Source: Rosa chinensis
Lineage: Eukaryota > Streptophyta > Magnoliopsida > Rosales > Rosaceae
Direction: 5' to 3'
NCBI RefSeq assembly: GCF_002994745.2
Contig: NC_037094.1
Span: forward strand, 20,871,001-20,935,000
Length of the DNA: 64,000 nucleotides
Each line of letters opens with the position of its first letter. The first letter of the stretch is position 1. The position numbers and the translations under genes are program-made. Shown here piece after piece: positions 54,126 to 64,000 of the stretch. The notes under the pieces are model-generated. The model was not told the DNA's origin. It saw nothing but the letters and a program-made list of their open reading frames with translations, and did no database searches.

Positions 54126-56656
54126 TTTGCATACAAAATCACCAGGAGAAGCAACTACATACCCAGGTGGAAGGCTCATGTAAACTTCCTCGGCTAACTC
54201 TCCATGAAGAAATGCATTCTTGACATCAAACTGTCGGAGTGGCCAGTTTAAACTAGCATCAAATGAGAGCAGAACCTGAATAGTGTTCATCTTGGCAACA
54301 GGAGCAAACGTTTCATCGTAGTCTATACCATACGTCTGAGTAAACCCCTTTGCTACAAGGCGTGCTTTGTACCGATTCATTGATCCATCTGCATTATGTT
54401 TCACGGTAAACACTCAATGACAACCTACAGCCTTCTTGCCTTGTGGTGGAGACACAAGTTGCCAAGTATTGTTCTTATGCAATCCCTCCATCTCTTCCTC
54501 CATTACCTTCCTCCACTTTGGATCCCCCAATGCATCCTGCACTCTGTTAGGTACTGATACAGTAGATATTTGATTCACAAATGATTCATATGACTTAGAC
54601 AACCTCCTAGTGGACATATAATTGGCTACTGGGTATTTTGATTTGGCAGTAAGAGTAGGTTCATATCTTTTGGCTGATTGACCTCAAGTGGTCCTATTTG
54701 GTAACACATATTGCTCAACATTAGACTCACTACTACGGGTACCAGTGGGTGGACATACCTCAAATGGGTGATCTTCAGTACCAGGAAGTTGTGGGTCAGG
54801 GGTAGAAGTGATGGCAGGAGGGGCAGTTGCGTCTTCAACTTCATTTTCAGTGGTTTCAGTGATTGAAACTGGTGTCTGAATGTCTGGAGCTTCTACTTCT
54901 GGAGGTGACGAGCTGATGATCTCAACTGGATCCGTCAAAAGACCTCCTGCCTGTGTGACTTCTTCTCCTCCTTCTGATTCCTCCCCCTCTCCATGATACT
55001 TCAAAAAATGAATGCTCCTCCTGAAGAGCTGTATCTGAAGGGGAAAAATAACTCATGTCTTCAAAGAAAGTAACATCCATAATGACATAGTACTTTCTGG
55101 TAGGTGGATGATAGCACTTGTACCCTTTCTGATAACCTCCGTAGCCAACAAACACACACTTAAGTGCCCGGGCATCCAACTTAGACCTCTGGTTTTTAGG
55201 AACATGGACAAAAGCAACACAACCAAAGACACGAGCTGGAAGATTATGAAATGAAGGTAAGGAGACATGAGATGCAAGAACCTCAAAGAGAATTTTTCCA
55301 TGAAGGACACTAGATGGAAGACGATTGATAAGATGGGAGGAAGCATATACAGCATCACCCCAAAGATACTTAGGCATATGAGCACTAAAAAGAAGGGCAC
55401 GAGCCATATCAAGTAAATGACGGTTTTTCCTTTCAGACACTCCATTTTATTCTGGTGTTTGTGGACATGTAGTTTGGTGAACAATCCCATGGGTTTTAAA
55501 AAACTCTTGGAAAACATGATTAACATATTCTCCCCCATTGTCAGAACGAAGAACTTTAATGGTGCTATGATATTGTGTTTGAACAAGAGTGCGAAAGGTT
55601 TGAAAAGCTGGAAATACTTCATCTTTGGTTTTAAGAAGAGCAACCCATGACAATCTAGTACAATCATCAATAAACAATACAAAATATCTCATACCCTACA
55701 CGGTAGGCTCTCTAGAAGGTCCCTAAACATCAGAATGAATCAACTCAAAAGGAATAACACTCTTATTAGAAATACTAGGAGAATAAGTAGCATGATGACT
55801 CTTGGCCAAAACACATGTTTCACAATGTAAGACAGACTCATCCACACCAATAAACAAAGTAGGCATGGTTTTTCTCATGAGACTAAAAGAGGGATGCCCT
55901 AAACGGCGATGCCACAACCAAATTTCACTTAGCTTATCAGAATTTGAAGTCAAAGGGCCGCGGGACTGTGCTCTTGGTTTCTCCCCTGCGTATGTCTGGT
56001 CTAGATGGAACAGCCTGCCCCTCAGATACCCCCGACCGATTACCTCCCTGGTGAGAAGATCTTGAAAAATCACATACATAGGATAAAATGTTATAGAGCA
56101 TTTAGACTCAGTATTCAACTGGGGAACTGATATCAGATGATGAGACAAGTCAGGCACATATAACACATTATGAAGTTCTCAAGTAGGAGTAATATGAACT
56201 GACCCTGACCCTAACACAGGAAAAGCCTCACCATTGGCATTGGTTACATAGGACACTGGTGGGGAAGACAATTCAATAAAATATGATTTATCATAAGTCA
56301 TATGATCGGAGGCACCAGAATCAATAATCCATGTATCAGAACCAACAAAGTTAGAAACCTTTAAAGCCATACCAATCTTACCACGACCAGCTATAGAGGC
56401 TATAGGAGTAGCCCCACCTGTCGTACGATGATCCTGTCCGGCCACACCATGGGAGTCTGGTTTGTGGACTAGCTGAACCGCAGCTGCCTTCGCTTTAGGA
56501 CGATAACCCTTCTTTTTAGGGTACCCGTTTAGTTTCCAACAAGTCTCTTGAACATGTCCAAGGTCATTGCAGTAAGAGCATTGAGGACGCGGGCGGTTTG
56601 TGAAGCCTTCTAGATCTCATGAATCTTGGAACTTCACTTTCATCACCACCCATCGT
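54126..56656 (-). pseudogene. copia gag start, protease, integrase and reverse transcriptase start, broken
   Basis: Minus strand. The gag start (MGGDESEVPRFMRSRR) at about 56656 jumps to the zinc-knuckle region (CSYCNDLGHVQETCWKLNG), so nearly all of gag is deleted. Then protease WIIDSGASDHMTYD, HRRLGHPSF and CETCVLAKSH, integrase LFIDDCTR, RSDNGGEYVN, and GVSERKNR, the linker, and reverse transcriptase up to [20 protein letters not shown]. Stops replace family residues at about 55725 (Trp), 55446 (Gln in PEQNGV), 54683 (Trp) and 54414 (Trp in CRWVFTVK). These changes are all C-to-T type on one strand. The polyprotein cannot be made. Confidence 0.92.
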
Positions 56657-57606
56657 AACAATAGTAGTAAAAAGCACAAAATTACAGGATATGCAGCGGA
56701 AGGACAAGAGATTTCAAATAATAACCAAATAAAGCAAAAGAATATATCGTGCAGCTTTTTTTTTTTTTAAAGGAGACTCGGGTTAGATGGTGACCTGAGG
56801 ACTGAAAGTATGATCTGTGTTCTTCCTAAAAGAGAGAAATTGATGGCCTGAGATGGAGAATGAGACTGAGATCGACGGGTTCGGGCTGAAGAAGGACCGA
56901 ATGGATTGAGTCGATCTTTGGGTGGGTGCCCAAAGTAATTCGCGGGTCGGGTCTAATGCCAAACCGATCTGAGGATATCCGGGCTGTTGAAGAAACCGAT
57001 CCGGGCTACTGAAACAAATGACCCGATCTGAGGATGTTGTCACCGAACGAAGCAGGAAGCCGGATGGCGCGATGGGACTGCTGAAGAAACCGATTTGGGC
57101 AAAAGGAGCGCCAGCGGTCTTTGAAGGCGGTCTTGGGCTGGAATCGATCTATCTAGAAATCGACCTGGGCGAGCGACGCTGACCTTTGGTTGAGGAAAAA
57201 TCCGAAATCAATCTGGGCAAGACAAGGCCGGAATTGATCTAACTAGAGAAGATGATTGGGTCAATCTGAGCAAGAGAACGCCGAAGTCAAAGAAGAAGAT
57301 GATTAGTTGTTCTTTGATGGACGTCAATCTGGGCGTCGGCTAAAGTGAAGAAGCCAGTCTGGGCTGAAGTCGGTCGAAGGTGGCAGATGACGTCAGCTTG
57401 AAGATAGCTGCCTGACGTTGAAGAAGGCGGCTGACTGATAACGTCGAAGTGCAAGAAGAAGATGGTCATATCGTTCTTAGACGGATGTACCGCAGTTAAA
57501 AGAACAATAACCCTAATAATAGGGTTTTTGAATTCATTCCTCAATCATGAAAATAGAAAATAGAAAATAAGAAACAAAGTCCTCTCGGATCTTTGCTCTG
57601 ATACCA
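56657..57606 (-). other. copia 5' leader with primer-binding site
   Basis: Between the 5' LTR and the gag start. Begins (minus strand) TGGTATCAGAGCAAAGATCC, complementary to initiator methionine tRNA as in other plant copia elements. It contains imperfect GA/TGGGC-rich repeats (AATCGATCT, AATCTGGGC). The small ORFs here are not conserved. Confidence 0.8.
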
Positions 57607-57803
57607 AGTCAAATAGAACAAGGTTGAGAGAATGAATTTTCAGATATATGATTCATCTCACAGTGGAGGTATATAAAGAGGATTACATAAATACAATTGA
57701 CTTACGTCTCTATTCTCTACCACACATAGAAAATGTAAGTACTAACTACGATATAATTACAATATATTATATTCCTAATGTTAAGTAATGACTCACGTTA
57801 ACA
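57607..57803 (-). repeat. copia 5' LTR
   Basis: Minus-strand LTR TGTTAACGTGAGTCATTACT to TATTTGACT, partner of 47637-47836. A TATATAAAGAGG-like motif on the plus strand (57668-57681) is conserved among all LTR copies of the family. Confidence 0.92.
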
Positions 57804-57808
57804 TTTCT

Positions 57809-58849
57809 TTGTTTACTATTAATTATTTACTTATGTGTTTTCCAAGGGCAACATATTGGTGTTTGCAAATCCAATTTTCAGGAGAAAATTTCCACTTGAA
57901 TCTACCGAACTCACCAAAGTAATGCTTAAGATTTGGATTAGTGCCTCCCTTATTAGTGTCATATTAATTGTCATTAGTGCCTCCCTTATTAGTGTCATAT
58001 TAATTGTCATAAAACTGGTGTTACCTATTGAACTCTGACTCGTGCTACATGGATATACAAGATGCTGTAGAAACGTCCCTTCTCAGTACCTCCCTTATTC
58101 TTTGTTTCCATACGGTTCCAGTTTCTGAAGAAATGCCTCGGAAACTATGCTTTGAAAGCCATTCCTAGAACTCCGGGGTGCACCTTCTCTGCCTTTATAC
58201 TGGAAATGAGTCGAACCTCTTATATATTATACATAATGAATTAGCTTATTCATAAGTTTTTATAATCTCTTTTACGGTTCTCTTCCTACCATTCTCTTAT
58301 CTAAATGATTATTGACTCTGCTTTGTCTTTTCCTCATAATTGACAATGCCTTTACTGATGAAAAAAAACAATGCAATGTATCGGAAGAAAGGTATACTGA
58401 TATCTCTTCTTTTGACGAGAGAACAAAACATATAAAAGAAAACAGAAGTAAAAAAAACAAAAGAAACTAACCAACATAAATCACAAGGAGCAGAATCCTG
58501 AGGGCTGATGTGGGAACTATCAAACAACAACAGATTTGAATAGGAGCAAGGTGGATTTGTCGCCCAATCATGATGACACATCCTCCTGAAAGTCAAAACC
58601 GCTGTGATATACAGGATAGTCTTGACTACATGTCATTATAGATTCTGAATGCCAAGCCACATCAGTATTAATTTTTAACAAATCAATAGGAGGCGGGGTC
58701 TAAAAAACTGACGAAAGCACTGAATCCGGAACACGAGTAGGCCTTGGTAGAGTAAATTGCAGAAATTCATAACACACCGTATTGATCACTTACGTACTCT
58801 AAAAGATATCAATTGTAAAGCAAATGGTATTGCCTAGGATGATGATATG
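57809..58849. other. intergenic, no gene recognised; 36-bp tandem pair
   Basis: A perfect 36-bp tandem duplication (57937-57972 and 57973-58008; ATTAGTGCCTCCCTTATTAG and 16 more bases). The rest is AT-rich. Short minus-strand ORFs at 58272-58596 have no domain. Confidence 0.65.
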
Positions 58850-60119
58850 TCAACCCTTGCTAGTTGGTGCATGTTTAAATATATAGGATAGTGGAGGTTC
58901 ATGTTATTATTTGGGATATTTTCTCATTGCTTATTTTGATATGGGGTTTAGGTCTTATATCCCTCCAATGTATTCAACAATTTCATTGATTAAGGAGTGA
59001 GGGCAGCCAATCCCATCATTCACTTTAGAACACGCACCACTTGCGAAGAAGAAAAGGTAAAACCGGAGTTTGTTCGTTCTCTCCCGGCCGAACGCTACCG
59101 GCGATCCTGCAGTTGCGTTCCGGCCTGGGAGGGGATGTCTTTGCTGGTTAGTGGTGGGTCCTCAAAGCAGAGACGTGGTCCAGGGGAGGAGGGTGGGCTC
59201 TCGACCTTGGGTTGGGTAGATCGATCTCGATCTGTCCCTCTCGGATAAGGAGCAACGGCGGTTCTGGGGCTGCTTTCTTCCCGGCGGTGGGTTATGGTGT
59301 CATCGACCAGGCGATTTGGGTTATGGCGGATGCGGTCAAATCGTGGTAGAAGGGATCCCTGTTGGGATCTGTTTTTGTTATGGTTCTGGATCTGGATGCG
59401 ATCGTTAACTGGGAGTAGAATCTGCTTGCTTTTTGGCAAGGTGGAGGGGCGGTATCAGGATGCTGTGAGGCCGAGGGGTGGTGTTGATGGTGCTCTCCGG
59501 CTGCTGGAATGGTTTGCTGCACTGTTGGATTACTGTTGGGGGAAGTGGGTGTTGGGCCGGGCCTCTGTTTTTTGGCCTTGTTGGTGCTGCATGGTTTCCA
59601 ATTGTTTTGGTTTTAGTTGTGTTTTCATTAGGGTTTTCTGTTTGGTTTGTTTAGGTTTAATAAGTTCCTACTCTTATGAGCTATGGTGGGTTTCCTACTA
59701 TGTTGAGATAGGATTTGGTCTAGGTGTTATGCCATGTAAATGGTGTCATTCCTGAGGACGAGGACGATTTTGTTCGACTCTGGTTTACTTTTATTGTCGA
59801 TTTGCTGGTAAGCGATCCTTTACATGTGGTCTAGTACCTTTGGACACGGTATTGAAGAGGACGCTGCCTTCTTTGCAGTTGATTACGAGGTTTTACTGGA
59901 ATTTTCGGGTTTATATGTTCAAAATAGCCTTGGAAATAGGCGTCTGATGGTTAGAGTTTGGGCCCTTTGCCCTAATGGTCTTTGTAACCATGGTTTCTTG
60001 GGGTTTTGGTTCATGTCCCCCCATTGCAAGTTTTGTTGATTAATGGTTATTTTCTGTTCTAAAAAAAAAAGGAGTAAGGGCAGCCGCACCAGCCTTTCTC
60101 TTAAAAATAAAATAAAAAA
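58850..60119 (+). mobile_element. retroposon tail, interrupted by a second retroposon
   Basis: The stretch at 58860-59008 resembles the tail of the retroposon at 22370-22530 (GGGGTTTAGG, GTATTCA(A/G)CA(A/G)TTTCATT, GAGGGCAGCC). It resumes after the inserted element at 60086 with GCACCAGCCTTTCTC and ends in an A-rich run (60101-60119). Its 5' start is not clear, so the left boundary is approximate. Confidence 0.55.
59009..60068 (+). mobile_element. retroposon inserted into another retroposon's tail
   Basis: Flanked by a 17-bp repeat AAGGAGT(G/A)AGGGCAGCC (58992-59008, 60069-60085, one mismatch). It ends in a poly-A run at 60061-60068. The head is GC-rich (59080-59560) and the middle T-rich (59570-60050). 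No reverse transcriptase or endonuclease motif; ORFs (59294-59755 and others) have no known domain. Long target duplication and poly-A indicate target-primed reverse transcription driven by a LINE elsewhere. Confidence 0.75.
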
Positions 60120-60155
60120 ATGTAATGACATGTAGTCAAGAGTTGGGATTAATTG

Positions 60156-61156
60156 GGAGAACTAACATAAGAAAAAACAAAAAAAATGACTCTCTCTCTC
60201 TCTCGAAATATTGTTGGTGGCTCTCTTTGGCGAGCGGCGGCGACTAAAATTCTTGCTTGCTTCTCTATGGAAGCGGCAATAAATCTCTTCGTTTGCCTCT
60301 TTCTTCGGTTAGAGGAGGCGGTTTTACTGATGTTGGGGGGATTGGAAATGAAATCTTGATCGACCATTTCTGGTGGGATGTTCCTATTAAGGGTGAGGAT
60401 GGATTTGCTCTTGATCCGTCAATCTATGGCGGCGGCCAAATTCCTCTTGTTGGCAGTGGTGGTGATCTGTGGCGGGACTGTATGCAACAGTATGGCGAAT
60501 CTGGGCGAAGCAACGACTTCGTCTTCTTTTCCATGTCTTCGCCGTCTTCTGATGGTCCTAGCGGTGCAGATCTCGCGATCGGTGCAGTTGGTTGGCTTTG
60601 GGTGTTGACGGCAGGGTATATGGTTTTTGATGGTGGTGGATCTCAGGTTGTTGACATTGGAACTGTTCTGGTGGCCACCACTGGTGCTTGCGACGGCGAT
60701 GGAGGCAGGATAGCAGCCAGCATGTATGGCGGCAGCGGCTGGACTATGTTTTCATCTAGGTTGTACTATAGGTCTTATGGTTGGGCTTGGTATGGGGCTG
60801 CTAGGGTTTTTTTGACCCAGGAAGTAATATTGTCTTTCGGGTTTAATGTAACTTTGGGCCTTCATTCTTTTGGGAATGATGGGCCTATTTACTTCTTGCA
60901 TTGAGCGGGAGAGATCGCAAAGAAAAGAGAGACCTTGTTATCAATTTATTTTCTTCGGGGCTCTACTTTTCTTTGTTTTGGGCTTAATCCTAAAAGGTGG
61001 GTGTGCTAGGAGATTACTAGTTTGTTGGCTCTTTTGTTAGGGGTGACTTTTTAATAGTTTCTAAGGAACGGCTCTTTCTGTAGACCCCAAAAGGGTGAAT
61101 CGTTTTTGTATTGCTTGCTAAATTATATAATGGGATGACCTCTTTTACTAAAAAAA
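60156..61156 (+). mobile_element. retroposon with 17-bp target duplication
   Basis: Flanked by AGAGT(T/A)GGGATTAATTG (60139-60155, 61157-61173, one mismatch). The head has a CT tract and GC-rich DNA; the tail reads TTTTTGTATTGCTTGCTAAA and then poly-A (61150-61157). The ORF at 60257-60904 is rich in Gly and Ser but resembles no family; I do not call it a gene. Same general build as the other two retroposons, but a different tail. Confidence 0.7.
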
Positions 61157-61173
61157 AGAGTAGGGATTAATTG

Positions 61174-62673
61174 ACGATGGTTTGTTTAAGCTAAAATATT
61201 ATTTAATTGCTGACCTTCCAAAAACTTGATTTGGCTGACATTTTATTTTTTTCATCTCCAGTTTAGTCATTTACCCGAACATGCCATTCTTTATTAAAAA
61301 ACAAAAACAAAAGGATGACCAGTTAACTTGCTAAAGCGTAGAGAACGTTGTGAAATGTGGCATGTTGTACAAGTAGAAAAATTCCACTATACCAAATGAA
61401 TTTCCAATACTATAAGAAAACAGTTGTAGTTAGTTTTCTAGTCAAAATGTTTGAGAATTAACCAAGTATATTTACCTAATCTGTAGCGTAAATGAAGTGG
61501 TACATTATTGTTTTTAACTTATCATTCCCAACAGCAATGTTGCATTTATCACGTCAGAGTTCAGACACCGTATCATTTAGGATTTAGTAAAATATAGAAT
61601 TTTTAGCAGTACTCTTTAATCTTTATATATCTATATCTATGTGGATTGGTATCAAGAAAGAGCCTGTACTAAGATAAATTAACTAGCATAAAGTAAACAG
61701 CATTACATACTCGATATGTACCTGAATATTAAGTGCACAAAGTGAAGGCACAAAATCGATCAAACCTATCATCCCTTTTGCAACCCAGTACCATATCCTA
61801 TTAAGTTATGTCCTCATTCAGCCCATATATCTTTTCACTAACATCCACCACTTCACCTTCCTCCAGCTTTCTTCAGTGAATGTGACGCAGTCGGAAAAGA
61901 TCACCTAGGTTTACAAGCAATAGACCTAAAACAAAGGTTCTGGAGTCCACCAGAGATAAATCTCAATTTGATTGATAATATGATAAAAGATAGTTCTGTA
62001 GCAGTTTAAGGTTGCTTATATATGGGAAAAGAAACCCTAGAGCGACTAACAATGAAACCCCTAAAATAAAACAAATCCAAAATAAACTAGAAAACCTAAA
62101 ATAAAAAGAATGCAAAACTAGCCTAAAAATTATTAAATCACAAATCGGATAATTAAGACGATACATTTTGGCCTAAATCTGATATGGCTCACTAAAGTGA
62201 GTCTTGAAGATCTCGTCGTTCTCATTTTGGAAAGGTATCATGCGTCTCAAACGGACATTCTGGCCAAAAGTTAGTCAAATCTGATTCAAAATCAAAACCT
62301 GACTTTTCGCACGAGAAATCCGTAAAGTCCAAAACCAAATTTTCTTGAATATTCCAGCGGCTAGTAATCTGATTACGTGTGAGTTACGTATTTTCCAATC
62401 ACTCTTCTTAATTTCACGGCACTTCTTTATTTTTCTAGTTTTTCAGCTAAACCAGGCTCATTCTCGTCCTACATCAGACTGCACCAACAGTACGTCCTAT
62501 CTCCTCCCTTCTCAACGGCGCGAAAGTTTCCAATTTCGAGGGATAAAGAAGCTGAAGCATGCAGAGCTTCCGATGGTGGTGAATTTTTGGATTTTATGGA
62601 TGCGAGCGAGAGTCCATTAAAAAAAAAAAGGAACAAAGTGAATGAGAAAATTGAAAGTAATAAATGGCGCTAG
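61174..62673. other. intergenic, no gene recognised
   Basis: AT-rich spacer between the retroposons and the arogenate dehydratase gene. The part nearest the gene (about 62630-62673) would hold its 3' UTR. The ORF at 62345-62620 (+) has no domain. Confidence 0.65.
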
Positions 62674-63786
62674 TCACCCCGCAAAGGACACCAAGGGGAT
62701 CATATCCCTGGGGTAGCTACCAAGGACCCTCAAGAAAGACGTGAACTCTTGGACCTCCTCTAACGCATTCTGAGTCCTAACCTCGGCCATTGACTCCTCG
62801 AAGTCCATGTAGAACAAGTACTCGAAGCTCCCTTCGTTCGAGTCATTCACCAACCTGATCGGACGGTTGCGGTGCGGCCGCGACTCGATCTTGGTCAAGC
62901 TGATGTTCCTGAAGGCGAACGCCGATAGCACCTTGAATAGCACCGACGTCCCTTTGTCGTGAGCGAAGACGATACTGGTCTTGAAGGGCCGGTCTGTCAG
63001 GGCAACTATGGGCTTCCGGGCAAGCATCACAAACCGGGTTACGTTCCTCGAGTCGTCCTGGATACCGTCGGCGAGGATGTTGAGGCCGTAGATATCGGCG
63101 GCTCGTGCGCTTGCGATTGCGGCGGTGTCCCGAAGGTTGTTGGCGGCGATGAACTCAGCGGCCCCGGCGGTGTTGTCGACGGCTTCGTGCTCGACGTTGA
63201 GGCCGAGCTTGGTGAGAGTGAGCTCGCACTGGGCCAGGGCCTGAGAGTGAGAGATGACTCGGGTCAAGCAGTCTTGTTGAACCCCAGGAAGTGCTAAGAG
63301 GCAGTGGTGGACGAGTAAATGGACCTCACCAACAATGTGGAGCCTGTGGCGGAGGAGAAGATCGTAATTCCGATGGATTGAGCCGCCGAGGGAGTTTTCA
63401 ATTGGCAAAACGGCCCGGTCGGCGATCCAGAGCTCCACGGCCTGGAAAGCATCTTCGAATTGATCGCAGGGAATGGCCTCGCAGTTTGGGTAGGCTTTAC
63501 CGGCCGCAGCCTCCGAGTAAGCGCCGGGAACGCCCTGGTAAGCCACGCGCAGCTTTGCGCCGTGCATAGGTGCTGGCGAGAGGTCAGCGATGGTTTCAGC
63601 AGATTGTTCAGGCTTGGAGGAGACAACCTTGCTGGCGAGAATGGAGCAGGAGCTCTGCCATTCGGAGACAGAGTTGTAGTAGTTGAGGGAGTCGGAGCAT
63701 TGAACGGTGAGCCGGGTCGCCCCTACCCTGGACGACAGGGAAATGTAGGGCTTGAGAAGATTATCAGCTAGTAAAAGTGCATGCAT
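62674..63786 (-). CDS. ADT: arogenate/prephenate dehydratase, plastid, 370 aa
   Basis: Converts arogenate (and possibly prephenate) to phenylalanine (or phenylpyruvate), the last step of plastid Phe synthesis. The ATG at 63786 is the first in frame. Residues 1 to about 65 are Ser/Leu-rich without homology, fitting a transit peptide. The catalytic PDT domain is at about 79-258: [34 protein letters not shown], and the catalytic TRF at 250-252 (NVTRFVML). The ACT regulatory domain is about 268-362 with ESRP (301-304), the Phe-binding motif. No intron, as in the ADT3-6 group of Arabidopsis. It is shorter than the usual 400-425 aa, because part of the linker after the transit peptide is missing. 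Odd residues: SHSQAL where the family has SHPQAL, and EVHLLVHHC where it has EVQLPVHHC. The end ([10 protein letters not shown]) also differs. Likely functional but diverged. Confidence 0.9.
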   Translation of the reverse strand: MHALLLADNLLKPYISLSSRVGATRLTVQCSDSLNYYNSVSEWQSSCSILASKVVSSKPEQSAETIADLSPAPMHGAKLRVAYQGVPGAYSEAAAGKAYPNCEAIPCDQFEDAFQAVELWIADRAVLPIENSLGGSIHRNYDLLLRHRLHIVGEVHLLVHHCLLALPGVQQDCLTRVISHSQALAQCELTLTKLGLNVEHEAVDNTAGAAEFIAANNLRDTAAIASARAADIYGLNILADGIQDDSRNVTRFVMLARKPIVALTDRPFKTSIVFAHDKGTSVLFKVLSAFAFRNISLTKIESRPHRNRPIRLVNDSNEGSFEYLFYMDFEESMAEVRTQNALEEVQEFTSFLRVLGSYPRDMIPLVSFAG

Positions 63787-64000
63787 GGTGTCCTGTGGTG
63801 GCGCGACTTGGATGGAAATAAAACAAAAGATGAAAGGCAAAACAAGAGTCTAAGCTTGGTGGTCTCTGTGTGTGAGATCAGGTTCAATTTATTGAAGTTT
63901 GTGATACTAGTTGATGAGATTTTGATTTAGGCTTAATGTCCTTCGGTTTTGCATCTAGGTTACTGATACAAGGTAATGTGATGGGATTCAAAATATGGAG
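63787..64000 (-). promoter_or_regulatory. 5' flank of the arogenate dehydratase gene
   Basis: Holds the 5' leader and proximal promoter on the minus strand. A weak TATA-like AATAAATTG lies about 105 bp before the ATG and a CA/GA-rich leader follows. No sharper element can be called before the window ends. Confidence 0.4.

Larger units (their letters stand above)
47637..57803 (-). mobile_element. Ty1/copia retrotransposon, full-length but degenerate, with nested elements
   Basis: Reads on the minus strand. 5' LTR 57607-57803, 3' LTR 47637-47836; flanking 5-bp duplication TTTCT (47632-47636, 57804-57808). The primer site TGGTATCAGAGCAA follows the 5' LTR and the polypurine tract GAGGGGGAGTG precedes the 3' LTR. 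The LTRs differ by about six substitutions and one 3-bp indel over ~197 bp. It is split by a hAT element (48429-50867) and a solo gypsy LTR (51404-54120). Own length is about 5 kb. Most of gag is deleted and pol has several stops. Confidence 0.93.

Noticed and set aside
60257..60904. 215-codon Gly/Ser-rich ORF
   Set aside because: Lies wholly inside a retroposon bounded by a 17-bp duplication and resembles no family; no sign of coding constraint.
62959..63771. Plus-strand and other-frame ORFs over the arogenate dehydratase gene
   Set aside because: Shadow frames of a GC-rich coding exon, with no domains of their own.

Overview
The window is nuclear DNA from a eudicot plant. The evidence is plant gene families with plant splice signals, Ty1/copia and Ty3/gypsy retrotransposons, hAT, Mutator-like (MULE) and CACTA transposons, and AT-rich intergenic DNA. 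Gene captures and retroposon tails would fit Rosaceae, but I cannot prove the family. Only two host genes look intact: an SMR/DUF1771-domain protein (45990-46955, +) and a plastid arogenate/prephenate dehydratase (62674-63786, -). A 133-codon ORF at 17968-18369 is a weak third candidate. Almost everything else is mobile DNA, most of it nested, and most borders are fixed by target-site duplications (TSDs) read directly from the sequence.

Layout. 2-1613: MULE with about 90-bp inverted ends. 2132-15910: a MULE-type element with terminal repeats over 300 bp. Inside it is a copia element (2635-15429) whose coding interior lies inverted relative to its LTR. That copia element is split by a CACTA element (3420-7600) and two solo LTRs (9412-12332, 12635-14598). 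15919-19977: AT-rich, one possible small gene. 19994-22530: retroposon split by a solo LTR. 22971-23550: hAT MITE. 23960-24610: cytochrome P450 pseudogene. 25191-27213: Pack-MULE carrying pieces of a membrane steroid-binding protein gene and of SEC23. 27461-27735: RNase H relic. 27936 to about 41140: gypsy (Athila-like) element whose 5' LTR is split by two nested CACTA elements (28072-38152, with 30199-35664 inside). The inner one carries exons of an NAD-type mitochondrial carrier and of the plastid envelope pore OEP37. 41718-45518: complete hAT transposon with an uninterrupted 841-aa transposase. 45884-46955: SMR gene and promoter. 47637-57803: second copia element (minus strand) of the same family as the first, split by a hAT element that itself holds a MULE, and by a solo gypsy LTR. 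58850-61156: three retroposons, one inserted in the tail of another. 62674-63786: arogenate dehydratase.

The host genes do not form a pathway together. What unites the window is repeated transposition into older transposons, with at least three levels of nesting in three places, and repeated capture of host gene pieces (SGT1, NAD carrier, OEP37, MSBP, SEC23 and unidentified exons) by CACTA and MULE elements. The captured pieces keep intron boundaries, so they were copied from genomic DNA. The hAT element at 41718-45518 is the only one that looks able to encode a working transposase.
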